DNA of 33,632 nucleotides from Oscillospiraceae bacterium (lineage in GTDB: Bacteria > Bacillota > Clostridia > Oscillospirales > Oscillospiraceae). Under the pieces are notes generated by a model. That model was not told where the DNA came from and searched no databases. It saw only the letters and a list, made by a program, of their open reading frames with translations. Of this stretch, positions 1-6,882 are shown piece by piece. The DNA lies in the NCBI GenBank assembly GCA_031270395.1, contig JAISXU010000018.1, positions 1 to 33,632 of the forward strand, in the 5' to 3' direction. Each line of letters starts with the position of its first letter. Position 1 is the stretch's first letter. A program made the translations under genes and the position numbers.

Positions 1-58
1 TCCGCTCGAAAAGTCTTATCCTTACGGCAAAGCCGCTCGGGACTTTTCTCGCTCATAA

Positions 59-103
59 GCGCATGTTTCTCGCCGCCTTTGGCGGCAACCGAAACATTTG
101 CGC
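59..103. repeat. Palindromic element with CTCGCC / GGCAACC core
   Basis: An imperfect hairpin. The outer arms GCGCATGTTTC (59-69) and GAAACATTTGCGC (91-103) enclose an inner GCCGCC/GGCGGC stem with a TTT loop. An asymmetric internal loop (TC on the left, AACC on the right) separates the two stems. The same architecture, CTCGCC...GGCAACC between A/T-rich arms, recurs in the two 142-bp repeats at 12474-12504 and 21346-21376, so this is a third, diverged member of a repeat family. A smaller palindrome, GAAAAGTC (8-15) with GACTTTTC (41-48), lies just upstream. Function unknown. Confidence 0.6.
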
Positions 104-106
104 GCT

Positions 107-139
107 ATTAATTCGGCACTACATATCGTGCGAATTAAT
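107..139 (-). terminator. Hairpin overlapping the galE stop codon
   Basis: The arms ATTAATTCGGCAC (107-119) and GTGCGAATTAAT (128-139) pair with a single bulged G and an 8-nt loop. The galE stop codon (complement of 135-137) lies inside one arm. No clear U-run follows on the minus strand, so this could be a transcription terminator or a 3'-end stabilising hairpin. Confidence 0.4.
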
Positions 140-1145
140 ATTCCGACACGGACGCTTTCGCGTAGCTCCACGCGTCGCGGCACATATCGTCCAGCGACAG
201 CTCGGCTCTCCAGCCGAGCAGCGCGTACGCTTTCCCAACGTCCGCGCGCAGCTCCGCCACGTCTCCGGCTCTCCGCCCCGCTATGACGCGCGGTATCCTG
301 ACGCCGGTAACGCGCTCGAACGCCGACAGCAGCTCCAGTACGCTGCAGCCCTCGCCGCGGCCGAGGTTGACCGTCTCGACGCCGGCGCGCCCCACGCAGT
401 ACCGCAGCGCGGCGACATGCCCCCGCGCCAGGTCCGTGACGTGGATGTAGTCGCGTATGCAGGTGCCGTCCCGCGTGGGATAGTCGTCCCCGTACACGCT
501 CAGGCGCTCAAGACGGCCCAGCGCGACCTGAGTTATGTACGGCATGAGATTATTCGGAACGCCGCTCGGCGCCTCGCCTATGAGTCCGCTCCTGTGAGCG
601 CCGACGGGATTAAAATATCGCAGCAGCACGGCGGACAGCGAGTCGTCGGCCGCCGCCGCGTCCTCTATGAGCTTTTCGTTCACCAGCTTCGTCGTGCCGT
701 ACGGATTGGCGCAGGGCCACGCGGCCATCGTCTCGGTCAGCGGCAGCGTCTCCGGGTCTCCGTAGACGGTCGCGGACGAGCTGAATATGAGATGGCGGAC
801 TCCGCGCGCCCTCATTACGTCAAGCAGATTGAGCGTACTGACGATGTTGTTCCTGTAGTACGCCGTGGGCAGTATCACCGACTCGCCCGTCGCCTTGAAG
901 CCGGCGCAGTGGATCACGCCGTCGATATGGCCCTTCGAGAACACGCCGTCGAGAGCGGCAATATCTGTCATGTCCGCCTCATAACATTCCGCCTCTCGCC
1001 CGGCCGCACGCCCGACGGCGCGCGGGACGCCGGGCGAGCTGTTTGAAAAATTGTCCGCGATTACAACATCATACCCGGACGACAGCAATTCCGCCGCGAC
1101 GTGCGAGCCCACGTAGCCCGCGCCCCCGGTAACAAGAATAGTCAA
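135..1145 (-). CDS. galE: UDP-glucose 4-epimerase
   Basis: Interconverts UDP-glucose and UDP-galactose in the cytoplasm (Leloir pathway, and supply of galactose for surface polysaccharides). The 336-residue protein has normal family length. It is an extended short-chain dehydrogenase with the NAD-binding GGAGYVG motif at residues 7-13. The SSSATVYG segment holds the catalytic Ser near 125, and Tyr150 and Lys154 form the YxxxK pair. The GTCIRDYIHVTDLA segment is typical of GalE. The start is TTG at 1145, chosen because an AAGGAGG ribosome binding site (1153-1159) overlaps the hslO stop codon just upstream. The gene is the second in an operon with hslO (14-bp gap). Nothing suggests loss of function. 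Confidence 0.95.
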   Translation of the reverse strand: MTILVTGGAGYVGSHVAAELLSSGYDVVIADNFSNSSPGVPRAVGRAAGREAECYEADMTDIAALDGVFSKGHIDGVIHCAGFKATGESVILPTAYYRNNIVSTLNLLDVMRARGVRHLIFSSSATVYGDPETLPLTETMAAWPCANPYGTTKLVNEKLIEDAAAADDSLSAVLLRYFNPVGAHRSGLIGEAPSGVPNNLMPYITQVALGRLERLSVYGDDYPTRDGTCIRDYIHVTDLARGHVAALRYCVGRAGVETVNLGRGEGCSVLELLSAFERVTGVRIPRVIAGRRAGDVAELRADVGKAYALLGWRAELSLDDMCRDAWSYAKASVSEY

Positions 1146-1159
1146 AGACGCCGCCCTCC

Positions 1160-2017
1160 TTATTCAAGTTCATCCACGTTAATTTTATACACCCGGTCGC
1201 AGAATTGGCACGTCACCTCGATCGGCTCGCCCTTTTCACGCAGCTTAACGATGTCGGACTTGCCTATGCCCGACACCGCCTCAAGGACGCGCTCACGCGT
1301 ACAATAGCACCGGTATTCCACGGGCGCGCGCTCCAGTACCCGCGGGTCAAGGCCGTGCATGACGCGCGCGACAAGCAGCTCGACGCCTCCCTCGCGCAGT
1401 ATCGGCGTCACCGCGCCCGCCCCTGTGACGTTTTGCTCTAAGCTCTCCGCGACGTCGTCGGGCGCGTCGGGCAGCAGCCGGGCGATATATCCTCCGGCGG
1501 CCAGCACGGTGCGGTCAGTATCAACTAATACACCGAGCGCGCAAGCGGCGGGAGTCTGCTCGCTCTCTGAGAAATACGCCGTAAAATCCTCCGCTATCTC
1601 GCCGCTGACGAGTTCAACGCTCCCGACATAGGGCTCGCTGCCCCGCAAATCCTTGATTACCGAGAGCAGTCCGGACTTCCCCACAACGCCGCCCACGTCG
1701 AGCTTACCGTTTTGCTTGAGCGGCATATCCGCCTTTGGCGAAGCGGCCCATACGCGCGTATTACCGCTGTAGTCGGACACCGCTATTATCGTTCCAATCG
1801 GCCCCCCGCCGCTGACGCGCACGGTGACGGACGCGTCCGGCGCCTTTAGCGCTATGCCCATCATCGACGCGGCGGACATCGTCCGCCCGAGCGCCGCGGT
1901 GGCGGCGGGCGAGGCGTCGTGGATCACGCGGGCGCGTTCTGCCATGCTCCGCGACGTTATGGCGGTAAGCGCGACAAAGCCGTCACGCGATATTACCCTG
2001 ACTATCTCATCTCCCAA
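1160..2017 (-). CDS. hslO: Hsp33 redox-regulated chaperone
   Basis: Cytoplasmic holdase activated by oxidation: zinc is released from four cysteines when disulfides form, and unfolded proteins are then protected. The 285-residue length fits the family. The zinc-redox centre is complete near the C terminus, with Cys236 and Cys238 (CYC) and Cys270 and Cys273 (CQFC), giving C-x-C-x31-C-x2-C. The start is TTG at 2017, preceded by GGAGGT with 7-nt spacing. It is the first gene of a minus-strand operon with galE, and a good sigma-A promoter lies about 60 bp upstream (2080-2109). It shares no pathway with galE, so the pairing is probably a matter of transcription only. Confidence 0.95.
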   Translation of the reverse strand: MGDEIVRVISRDGFVALTAITSRSMAERARVIHDASPAATAALGRTMSAASMMGIALKAPDASVTVRVSGGGPIGTIIAVSDYSGNTRVWAASPKADMPLKQNGKLDVGGVVGKSGLLSVIKDLRGSEPYVGSVELVSGEIAEDFTAYFSESEQTPAACALGVLVDTDRTVLAAGGYIARLLPDAPDDVAESLEQNVTGAGAVTPILREGGVELLVARVMHGLDPRVLERAPVEYRCYCTRERVLEAVSGIGKSDIVKLREKGEPIEVTCQFCDRVYKINVDELE

Positions 2018-2079
2018 ACGCGTTACCTCCGAACGGTTAAATCAGCCAAGCGGCATAATTGCCCCTGAAACACGGACGC

Positions 2080-2109
2080 AGTATAGCACCGCACTCCGAG
2101 TCTTGTCAA
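2080..2109 (-). promoter_or_regulatory. Sigma-A promoter of hslO-galE
   Basis: On the minus strand a perfect -35 TTGACA (complement of 2104-2109) is followed by an 18-bp spacer and a -10 TATACT (complement of 2080-2085). Transcription would start near 2073, leaving a leader of about 55 nt before the TTG start of hslO. No other regulatory site is evident. Confidence 0.75.
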
Positions 2110-2121
2110 TCACGTTACGCG

Positions 2122-2145
2122 GGGGAAGCGCCGCGGCGATTCCCC
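2122..2145 (-). terminator. GC-rich hairpin downstream of the flavodoxin gene
   Basis: GGGGAA (2122-2127) pairs with TTCCCC (2140-2145), and the intervening GCGCCGCGGCGA can extend the stem. It lies between the flavodoxin stop and the hslO promoter, where a terminator would be expected. It lacks a clear U-run, so the assignment is tentative. Confidence 0.35.
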
Positions 2146-2182
2146 GGCCGTCCCGCCCGCGCGGACGAGGGGACGAGCAACC

Positions 2183-2599
2183 CTACAGAACCGCGAATCT
2201 TTTACCATATTCGACGCATGCGCTCTCCTCTGGTGTCTCCTGCTGCGTCAAGCCGTCCTCTGCCAATATCGCGCCCCTATCTCTGACGCGCGCCTCCCAG
2301 CTGCGCATCCACTCGCCGTCTCCCCAACCGTAGGAACCGAACAGCGCGACGCGCTTGCCCGACAGATCGCCCTCCACTCCGGTGAAATATGGCGCAAACT
2401 CGCTGTCCTCAAGCTCCTCCGCGCCCATCGACGGGCAGCCGAAAGCCAGCTTTACGTACGGGGACAGATCGCGCGGCGCTCCGGACACCTCAAAAATGTC
2501 CACATCCTTGCTGCTCTCCTTGAAGCCCTTTGCTATATAGTCCGCCATCGCCTTTGTGTTGCCTGTGCCGCTCCAATAGATGATTGCCGCTTCGCTCAT
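2183..2599 (-). CDS. Short-chain flavodoxin
   Basis: Small FMN-binding electron carrier of 138 residues, within the short-chain flavodoxin range. The N-terminal strand and phosphate-binding loop (SGTGNTKAMA, about residues 9-18) match the [TS]-x-T-G-x-T FMN-phosphate motif. The segments ending FGCPSMGAEELED and LFGSYGWGDGEWM match the second and third flavin loops. I place the start at ATG 2599, because GGGAGGT sits at the correct distance upstream and the protein then begins at the first beta strand; an upstream in-frame start at 2638 lacks such support. The gene stands alone behind its own promoter. Its redox partner cannot be told from the context. Confidence 0.88.
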   Translation of the reverse strand: MSEAAIIYWSGTGNTKAMADYIAKGFKESSKDVDIFEVSGAPRDLSPYVKLAFGCPSMGAEELEDSEFAPYFTGVEGDLSGKRVALFGSYGWGDGEWMRSWEARVRDRGAILAEDGLTQQETPEESACVEYGKRFAVL

Positions 2600-2686
2600 G
2601 TGTATGTACCTCCCACAATAAATAAATGTTCCGCGCACCTTGCTGTGGCTCGTTTGATTGCCGCGCGCGGCGCCGTATGCACGACG

Positions 2687-2713
2687 TTAGCAAGTTTCAA
2701 TCAAACTTAGCAA
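2687..2713. promoter_or_regulatory. Possible operator: paired TTAGCAA repeats
   Basis: Direct repeats TTAGCAA at 2687-2693 and 2707-2713 are exactly 20 bp apart, about two helical turns. The interval holds the small palindrome GTTTCAATCAAAC. The pair covers the predicted start of flavodoxin transcription, where a bound protein would block RNA polymerase. The cognate regulator is unknown. Confidence 0.35.
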
Positions 2714-2743
2714 AATATAACATACTTCGGCGCGATATGTCAA
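2714..2743 (-). promoter_or_regulatory. Sigma-A promoter of the flavodoxin gene
   Basis: On the minus strand TTGACA (complement of 2738-2743), an 18-bp spacer and TATATT (complement of 2714-2719) form a strong promoter. Transcription should begin near 2707, giving a leader of about 100 nt. Two TTAGCAA heptamers (2687-2693 and 2707-2713) lie at and just downstream of the expected start. Confidence 0.65.
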
Positions 2744-2794
2744 TAGCAATTTATTCAGGCGCGGCGGCCGTATTGCTCCCGGCTGACCGGCAGG

Positions 2795-2908
2795 CATGAT
2801 AAAAAAGCGGAAGTAACCGCTACCTGACCAAGGTTGCGGTTACTTTCGCAAACGGAGGATGCCTTAGGGCGAGCCGTTTCGGTTCTGCCTATCATGGCAT
2901 CAGTAATG
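2795..2908 (+). ncRNA. Relic of a Firmicutes type I toxin locus (3' RNA structure)
   Basis: The arms GCGGAAGTAACCGC (2807-2820) and GCGGTTACTTTCGC (2836-2849) pair with one mismatch around a loop reading TACCTGACCAAGGTT. Downstream, AAACGG (2849-2854) can pair with CCGTTT, and GGATGCC with GGCATC. From memory of the family, this layout matches the 3' end of Firmicutes holin-like type I toxin genes, whose reading frame usually ends in Lys-Lys-Arg-Lys-stop at the left arm, with an antisense RNA over the hairpin. Here the frame ending KKRK-stop (TAA 2814-2816) is preceded by an in-frame TGA after only a few codons. The RNA part therefore survives, while the toxin appears lost or frameshifted. 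Confidence 0.45.
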
Positions 2909-3170
2909 TATACCACATCGCGCCGGCTGTCAAGAGATATTCTGACAGCTGGATTTTTGCTTGATTTTTTAATTTATGTTCGCCGGAATTTATATTTTAT
3001 TTATTATGACAGCCGGATTTATAAATATTTTTTTCAGTTTGGTTAAAATACCATAGGTTTTCCAACATTATCTCGCATTTTCCAGAATGTGTCAATAGGC
3101 GACCGGGGAATGTCCATGACATTTTTTACCCATTTTTTACTTTTGTTAAGAAACCTTTTACGCTCATTGT

Positions 3171-3198
3171 GAAACCGTTTTTGTAACGGTTTCTTTTG
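3171..3198 (+). terminator. Intrinsic terminator-like hairpin
   Basis: GAAACCGTT (3171-3179) and AACGGTTTC (3185-3193) form a perfect 9-bp stem with a 5-nt loop, followed by TTTTGT. It has the form of a rho-independent terminator reading rightward. The transcript it would end is unclear, because only the toxin relic lies upstream on this strand. Confidence 0.45.
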
Positions 3199-3324
3199 TG
3201 GTTTGTTGGGCGAAACGCGCGGTTTTCTGCAGAGATTGGGGCCATTCTTCCCCGTCCTGTAGGGGCGACCGCCCTCGGATCGCCCGCAGTTCCCCGTCTC
3301 ATCCGTGCGTCACCGTCCCCGCCG

Positions 3325-3376
3325 CGTCCTCTCCGAATCGCAACCCAGCAACCGCGGTTGCGATTCGGAGAGGACG
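3325..3376. repeat. Perfect 21-bp inverted repeat
   Basis: The arms CGTCCTCTCCGAATCGCAACC (3325-3345) and its exact complement (3356-3376) flank a 10-bp spacer. No T-run follows, and the arms are too long and too perfect for a typical terminator. It may be a miniature palindromic element or a fossil of one. A second, smaller hairpin with GGGCGA (3263-3268) and TCGCCC (3280-3285) lies just upstream. Confidence 0.7.
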
Positions 3377-3464
3377 AACGACGGAGCGGGAGAGCTTTCG
3401 GCTTTAGCCGGAAGCGAGCTTAGCGAAGTCCGTGAGGACGAAGCGTAGCGCGTGAGGACGAGCA

Positions 3465-3494
3465 TTGACAAATCATGCTGTGCCGGTGTATGCT
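3465..3494 (+). promoter_or_regulatory. Sigma-A promoter of the cupin/transporter operon
   Basis: A perfect -35 TTGACA (3465-3470), an 18-bp spacer and TATGCT (3489-3494) lie about 130 bp before the cupin start. Transcription would begin near 3501. No operator or riboswitch was recognised in the leader. Confidence 0.6.
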
Positions 3495-3626
3495 ACGCTT
3501 GAGAAAAAGAGAGGGAGCGGGAGGGCGAACGGATACAATGGGCGCGCCGTCGCACAGCAGAGAGTACGCGCTTTTCCATCTGTGTTTTGAATACTTTATT
3601 TATATTTTTTTGAGGAGGTTTTTTCA

Positions 3627-4589
3627 TTGCATACGAAGCTGCACATCACGCCGGAGGACGATCTCGCCGACATCGACGAGATCCCGGACGGATCGGAACC
3701 CCGCTCACGCTGCCGCTATTTTATCGAACCGTACGGACAGTACGGGATAAATGAGGTGTGTGAGGCCAACTACTACGTCGGCAACCGCGTGCCGTATCAC
3801 GAACACCTGTCGGGCTTTGAGACGTTCCTCGTCGACGGCGGAGCGCTGGAGGTGCTGACGCTGAGCAGGAAGGCTGTCGCACGGAAAGGCGACATCGTAC
3901 ATATAACGCCTTTTACCCCGCACTCCATCCACTCGATCGAGGACAACAGCATCTGGCGCGCTTTTCATCAGGGACTGTGGCTCACAAAGTTCATGATAGA
4001 AGAGCGCGACCTGCGCGACCGCCACTGGGACACCTTCTTTGACCCGGAGTTCAAACGCGATACGGGGGAGCGCAACGGCTCAAAATGGTTCGACTACGCG
4101 CTTCCCGAGTGTGAAGACGTCGCTCCCGACAAGCTCCCCTGCCTGCGCCCGTACGATTTTGCTCTGGCGGAATACTCCTTTGAGGGCATAACGCTCAGGC
4201 TCAAGGTCGGACGCTGGGAGACGCTCGGCGCCAAGGAGGTATGGCAGCTTTTCCTCTCCGGCGGCTACAAGCTGTCTTGGGAAAAAACGCATCCGTACAG
4301 CCTTCTCTACGATGTTTTCTCCGGTTCCGTGCGCGTGACGCTCGAGAACGGCGAGACATTCATCGCCAACGCCCGGGATCTGATACACATACCTAAGTTC
4401 CTTGGCGGCGAGATCGAAGCCCTGGAGGATACGGTACTGCTTGATCCGGGCTGTCAGGGGTACCTCACCCGCTTTATGGACGAGGTCAACCACCTCAAAC
4501 AAAAAGAGCCCGCAAAGCTGCGTGACCGCGAACACATCCGCGCGGTCATGCGGAAAAACGATTACAACGTCCTGTTCGGATCTCTGTGA
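3627..4589 (+). CDS. Bicupin-like protein, probable sugar-related function
   Basis: A 320-residue soluble protein with an N-terminal cupin and a weaker second cupin-like half. Cupin motif 1 is visible as His58-x-His60 with Glu65 (HEHLSGFE), and motif 2 as the GDIVHITPFTPH segment ending at His99. These residues would bind a metal. The C-terminal half repeats a beta-barrel pattern (segments around residues 210-270) without an obvious metal triad. The start is TTG at 3627, chosen because GAGGAGG (3612-3618) lies 8 nt upstream. Its stop codon overlaps the GTG start of the sugar-binding/permease gene, so the two are translationally coupled and a role in handling or sensing the imported sugar is a fair inference. 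It could be an isomerase or a sensory cupin; the sequence does not decide. Confidence 0.7.
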   Translation: MHTKLHITPEDDLADIDEIPDGSEPRSRCRYFIEPYGQYGINEVCEANYYVGNRVPYHEHLSGFETFLVDGGALEVLTLSRKAVARKGDIVHITPFTPHSIHSIEDNSIWRAFHQGLWLTKFMIEERDLRDRHWDTFFDPEFKRDTGERNGSKWFDYALPECEDVAPDKLPCLRPYDFALAEYSFEGITLRLKVGRWETLGAKEVWQLFLSGGYKLSWEKTHPYSLLYDVFSGSVRVTLENGETFIANARDLIHIPKFLGGEIEALEDTVLLDPGCQGYLTRFMDEVNHLKQKEPAKLRDREHIRAVMRKNDYNVLFGSL

Positions 4590-6169
4590 GCGCTTATCGC
4601 CGGGCGACCGTCCTCGTACCGGTTGCTGTCTCTCTGCTTATCTTCACCTCGTGTGGCGCTGGCTCAAGGAACTCGCCGGCGACAGATGAGCTTGTGATCT
4701 GCATCGACGCGTCGGAAAAGCTGCAATACTCCGGCGCCTTGTCGGATTTTGAACAGGAGAACCCCGGTATAGAGGTCGTCTATGAAATAATACCTGACCA
4801 CGCGACGCCGGGATACAAGCCGGAGGACAGGGAGATGGCAATATCGCGGCTGCGTACGGCGCTGATGGCGGGAAGCGGCCCGGATTTGTTCATCTTGCGG
4901 ACAAACTATCTCATCTCATTTTCGAACACGCTGACGGATAATATGCTGCCGGACATCGAAAAAAACATGTCAAACGGGATGTTCTGCGACCTGACGCCGC
5001 TGTTTGAGCAGGCGGGCATACACTTGGACGACTATATAGCTCCTGTAATGGAGAGGGGGCGGACGGACGGCAGACAGTATATAGTCCCGCTCGCCTACGA
5101 CGTTCAGGGTGTGCTCACAAACGATATAACGCGTCGGACGATGGGCGGCGACGCCGCGTTCAGGGATGTTGACACGGTGCTGGACGGTATTCTCGCTGTA
5201 TCGGAGATTCCCGGAGCGGGCGGCAGGTCGGCGCTGAAATTTGTAACAGGCGTTAACTATCTCACATATTACTGTGACCCGTATTATCTGTCAAACCCTC
5301 CGATCGTCGATTACAGCGGGGGCAGCGCAGGCATAGATACGCCTCTGGTGAGAAAGACCTTGTCCGTCGGTAAAACCGCGCAGGAAAACATAGGCGACTT
5401 TGTTGCGCTCGCCTCCGCCAATCCTGACATGACGCTCGACGAGTGGGGAGCTTACGCCGGAAGCGACCGATATTTCATCGTAGCTGGCGATATACGCGCG
5501 TTGGCGTACGAGGCCGGTATAAGTGAGCGCGCCGGCGTGACGCTGAATGTCGTCCTGGCGTTCTTGCTCGCGCTCATGCTCAGGCGGCGGTTTGCGGGCT
5601 CGCGACTGTTCAGGTCGGTCATACTGTTCCCCATGTTTCTGCCGGTAGCCGCCGTGGTGACGATTGTAACCGTATTCTTCTCCGATTTGGGTCTTGTAAA
5701 CTGCGCGCTCGTATCGCTCGGACTCCCCATGCGCCTTTGGCTGTCGAGTGACGCGGCGTTCCCGCTCGTCCTCGGGTTGTACATTCTCAAAAATATAGGC
5801 TATAACATCATATTGTTTCTCACCGGGATGAACATGATACCGCACGAGCTGTATGAGACGGCGGACATTGAGGGCGCGGGACCTGTGAACAAGGTGTTGC
5901 ACATCACGATACCGCTCACCGTCCCGACAGCATTTTTTGTGTTTATTATCTCGGTGATGAACTGCTTTAAGAGCTTTCGCGAGGTGTTTATCCTCGGCGG
6001 CGACCACCCGCACGAGAGCATATATATGCTGCCGCACTTCATCAACAACAACATGCGTAATCTCAACTACCAGAGGCTCTCTGTCGCGTCTGTTATCACC
6101 GTTGCGGCTATAGCGATCATCGTTTGGCTGCTTTATATGGGTCAGAGCAGAATGGAGGATCGGCTGTGA
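4586..6169 (+). CDS. Chimera: sugar-binding lipoprotein fused to MalF-type ABC permease
   Basis: This 527-residue frame joins two proteins that are normally separate. Residues 1-23 are a lipoprotein signal ending in a lipobox-like FTSC. Up to about residue 310 the sequence resembles a type 1 extracellular solute-binding protein (an AGSGPDLFILR segment, then YIVPLAYD), but it stops well short of the usual length of more than 400 residues. From about residue 318 (GVTLNVVLAFLLAL) it is a MalF/UgpA-type permease. This part lacks the first one or two membrane helices and keeps the EAA loop (YETADIEGAGPVNKVLHITI) and the last helices. The join is in frame with no stop. Start GTG 4586 overlaps the upstream stop codon. 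The likely history is a deletion spanning the end of the binding-protein gene and the start of malF; an assembly error is possible. Function as a transporter is doubtful. Confidence 0.75.
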   Translation: MSAYRRATVLVPVAVSLLIFTSCGAGSRNSPATDELVICIDASEKLQYSGALSDFEQENPGIEVVYEIIPDHATPGYKPEDREMAISRLRTALMAGSGPDLFILRTNYLISFSNTLTDNMLPDIEKNMSNGMFCDLTPLFEQAGIHLDDYIAPVMERGRTDGRQYIVPLAYDVQGVLTNDITRRTMGGDAAFRDVDTVLDGILAVSEIPGAGGRSALKFVTGVNYLTYYCDPYYLSNPPIVDYSGGSAGIDTPLVRKTLSVGKTAQENIGDFVALASANPDMTLDEWGAYAGSDRYFIVAGDIRALAYEAGISERAGVTLNVVLAFLLALMLRRRFAGSRLFRSVILFPMFLPVAAVVTIVTVFFSDLGLVNCALVSLGLPMRLWLSSDAAFPLVLGLYILKNIGYNIILFLTGMNMIPHELYETADIEGAGPVNKVLHITIPLTVPTAFFVFIISVMNCFKSFREVFILGGDHPHESIYMLPHFINNNMRNLNYQRLSVASVITVAAIAIIVWLLYMGQSRMEDRL

Positions 6170-6843
6170 CGGGCAACAGGGGGGGCGTCACGCGTCGGAG
6201 CGGACTCGTAAGGAACGTGTGTATGGCGCTCATATGCGCCGCAATAATGGTCGTCATTGTGTTCCCGATGCTGTACATGCTGCTCAATTCCCTGATGTCG
6301 CCGGCGGAAATCTCCGGGTACTATTCCGGGGAAATGCGTTTCCATCTGATACCCGACACAATATCGTTTGACAGTTATTACAGGATACTGCTGAGCACTC
6401 CGGATTATCTTCATAAGTTTTGGAACAGTATGCTGCTGTCGGGAACAATCGTGCTTTTGCAGTTTGCCGTCTCGTGCATGACGGGCTTCGCTCTCGCAAA
6501 GTACAAGTTCAAAGCGCGGAAGCTCCTGTTTTTCTCGCTCATTGTGCTGATGCTGCTCCCGTTGCAGGCGGTTATAGTCCCTAATTACATCCTGTTTGAC
6601 CGTGTGGGACTGCTTGACACATGGTGGCCGCTGATAGCGTCGGGCGCGTTTACGCCGTTTGGCGCGGTGTTGATGGCGCAGACGTTCAAATCGGTATTTC
6701 TGGCGTATTTTAATCGGCAGAATTTAGCATTATCGTTCAGTTGTGGCATATTATCTCTGCTGCCCGGCTTTCTGCTGTTCCTATACTACAGGGACGAGCT
6801 CGCCGAGGGGATAGACTTTTCACTTAGGTCATTTCGAGATTAA
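6166..6843 (+). CDS. MalG-type ABC sugar permease, internally deleted
   Basis: The 225-residue product begins like a MalG/YcjP-type carbohydrate permease, with a first helix about 12-35 residues in, then GFALAKYKFKARK and VPNYILFDRVGLLDTWWPL. After the SGAFTPFGAVLMAQTFK segment near residue 184 it jumps straight to the C-terminal helix typical of the family (LSLLPGFLLFLYYRDELAEG). The stretch of perhaps 60-80 residues that should carry the cytoplasmic EAA loop, which contacts the ATPase, and one or two helices is missing, yet the frame is kept. The start is GTG 6166, overlapping the preceding stop, with GGAGG at 6154-6158. Without the EAA loop it is unlikely to couple to an ATPase. Confidence 0.7.
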   Translation: MTGNRGGVTRRSGLVRNVCMALICAAIMVVIVFPMLYMLLNSLMSPAEISGYYSGEMRFHLIPDTISFDSYYRILLSTPDYLHKFWNSMLLSGTIVLLQFAVSCMTGFALAKYKFKARKLLFFSLIVLMLLPLQAVIVPNYILFDRVGLLDTWWPLIASGAFTPFGAVLMAQTFKSVFLAYFNRQNLALSFSCGILSLLPGFLLFLYYRDELAEGIDFSLRSFRD

Positions 6844-6882
6844 CCTGATGATTCCGATTGCATTCAACGAGGAGAGCTGTCA

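Larger units (their letters stand above)
2600..3626. other. 1-kb gene-free region with structured relics
   Basis: No convincing protein gene lies here. In order, it holds the flavodoxin leader and promoter (to 2743), a relic of a type I toxin locus (about 2795-2908), an AT-rich stretch (2940-3170) and a terminator-like hairpin (3171-3193). These are followed by a GGGCGA/TCGCCC hairpin in the CTGTAGGGGCGACC context (3257-3285), a perfect 21-bp inverted repeat (3325-3376), a run of GTGAGGACGA-containing sequence (3425-3462), and the promoter of the cupin operon (3465-3494). The mixture suggests a site that has collected small repeats. Confidence 0.6.

Noticed and set aside
63-1046. Long plus-strand reading frame opposite galE
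   Set aside because: Arg/His/Val-rich translation with no family signature, fully antisense to a clear galE. GC-rich codon bias makes such shadows common.
3425-3445. Sequence resembling stem II of a hammerhead ribozyme (GTCCGTGAGGACGAA)
   Set aside because: The stem and GTGA loop match, but the obligatory CTGATGA upstream and the GAAA/cleavage context are absent, so no catalytic core can form.
5291-6037. Long minus-strand reading frame opposite the permease part of the chimera
   Set aside because: Low-complexity charged translation, no ribosome binding site, antisense to recognisable permease sequence.
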